Assembly: GCA_002424865.1 (NCBI GenBank)
Contig: DILC01000055.1
Span: 42,223-48,314, forward strand
Reading direction: 5' to 3'
Source: Rhodocyclaceae bacterium UBA5602
GTDB taxonomy: Bacteria; Pseudomonadota; Gammaproteobacteria; Burkholderiales; Rhodocyclaceae
Length of the DNA: 6,092 nucleotides
Below the pieces are notes generated by a model, which was not told where the DNA came from, made no database searches, and saw only the letters and a list, made by a program, of their open reading frames with translations. Positions 6,092-6,092 of the stretch are shown here, piece by piece; within the stretch, counting starts at the first letter, position 1; every line of letters starts with the position of its first letter. Position numbers and translations under genes: made by a program.

Positions 6092-6092
6092 G

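Overview
This is a GC-rich chromosomal stretch from a Gram-negative bacterium, most likely a betaproteobacterium. That placement is an inference: it rests on the closeness of FbaB and GlgC to proteobacterial enzymes as remembered, and on overall base composition. I see no mobile element, CRISPR array, tRNA or rRNA. The window looks like core metabolism and membrane or envelope genes, not an accessory island.

Layout. Positions 1-3983 hold a minus-strand carbon-storage cluster, read right to left. It runs class I fructose-bisphosphate aldolase (fbaB), a short leader with a possible 21-residue upstream ORF, ADP-glucose pyrophosphorylase (glgC), then a glycoside hydrolase family 57 protein that runs off the left edge. 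Positions 3984-4222 are a divergent regulatory gap with one plausible sigma70-type promoter for fbaB. From 4223 to 5119, on the plus strand, come a possible 50-residue single-span membrane protein and a MarC-family six-helix membrane protein. From 5167 to the right edge, on the minus strand, are the C-terminal half of a CapA-type metallophosphatase and, downstream of it, a small acidic protein of unknown function. A perfect 8-bp hairpin sits directly after the CapA-like stop codon.

How the genes fit together. GlgC makes ADP-glucose, the glucosyl donor for glycogen. GH57 enzymes act on alpha-glucans as amylases, glucanotransferases or branching enzymes. FbaB handles fructose-1,6-bisphosphate, which activates the E. 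coli type of GlgC. Grouping the three on one strand suggests control of carbon flow between gluconeogenesis or glycolysis and glycogen. glgC and the GH57 gene overlap by one base (TGATG), so they are almost certainly co-translated.

The most interesting part is the fbaB-glgC junction. A micro-ORF there has a consensus ribosome binding site, ends in an ATGA overlap with the glgC start, and lies across a small hairpin that pairs the glgC ribosome binding site. That is the architecture expected for translational coupling. Other points of note are a roughly 43-residue Ala/Gly-rich insert near the N-terminus of the GH57 protein, the hairpin after the CapA-like gene, and the unrecognised small proteins. 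I found no convincing wholly new multi-gene system.
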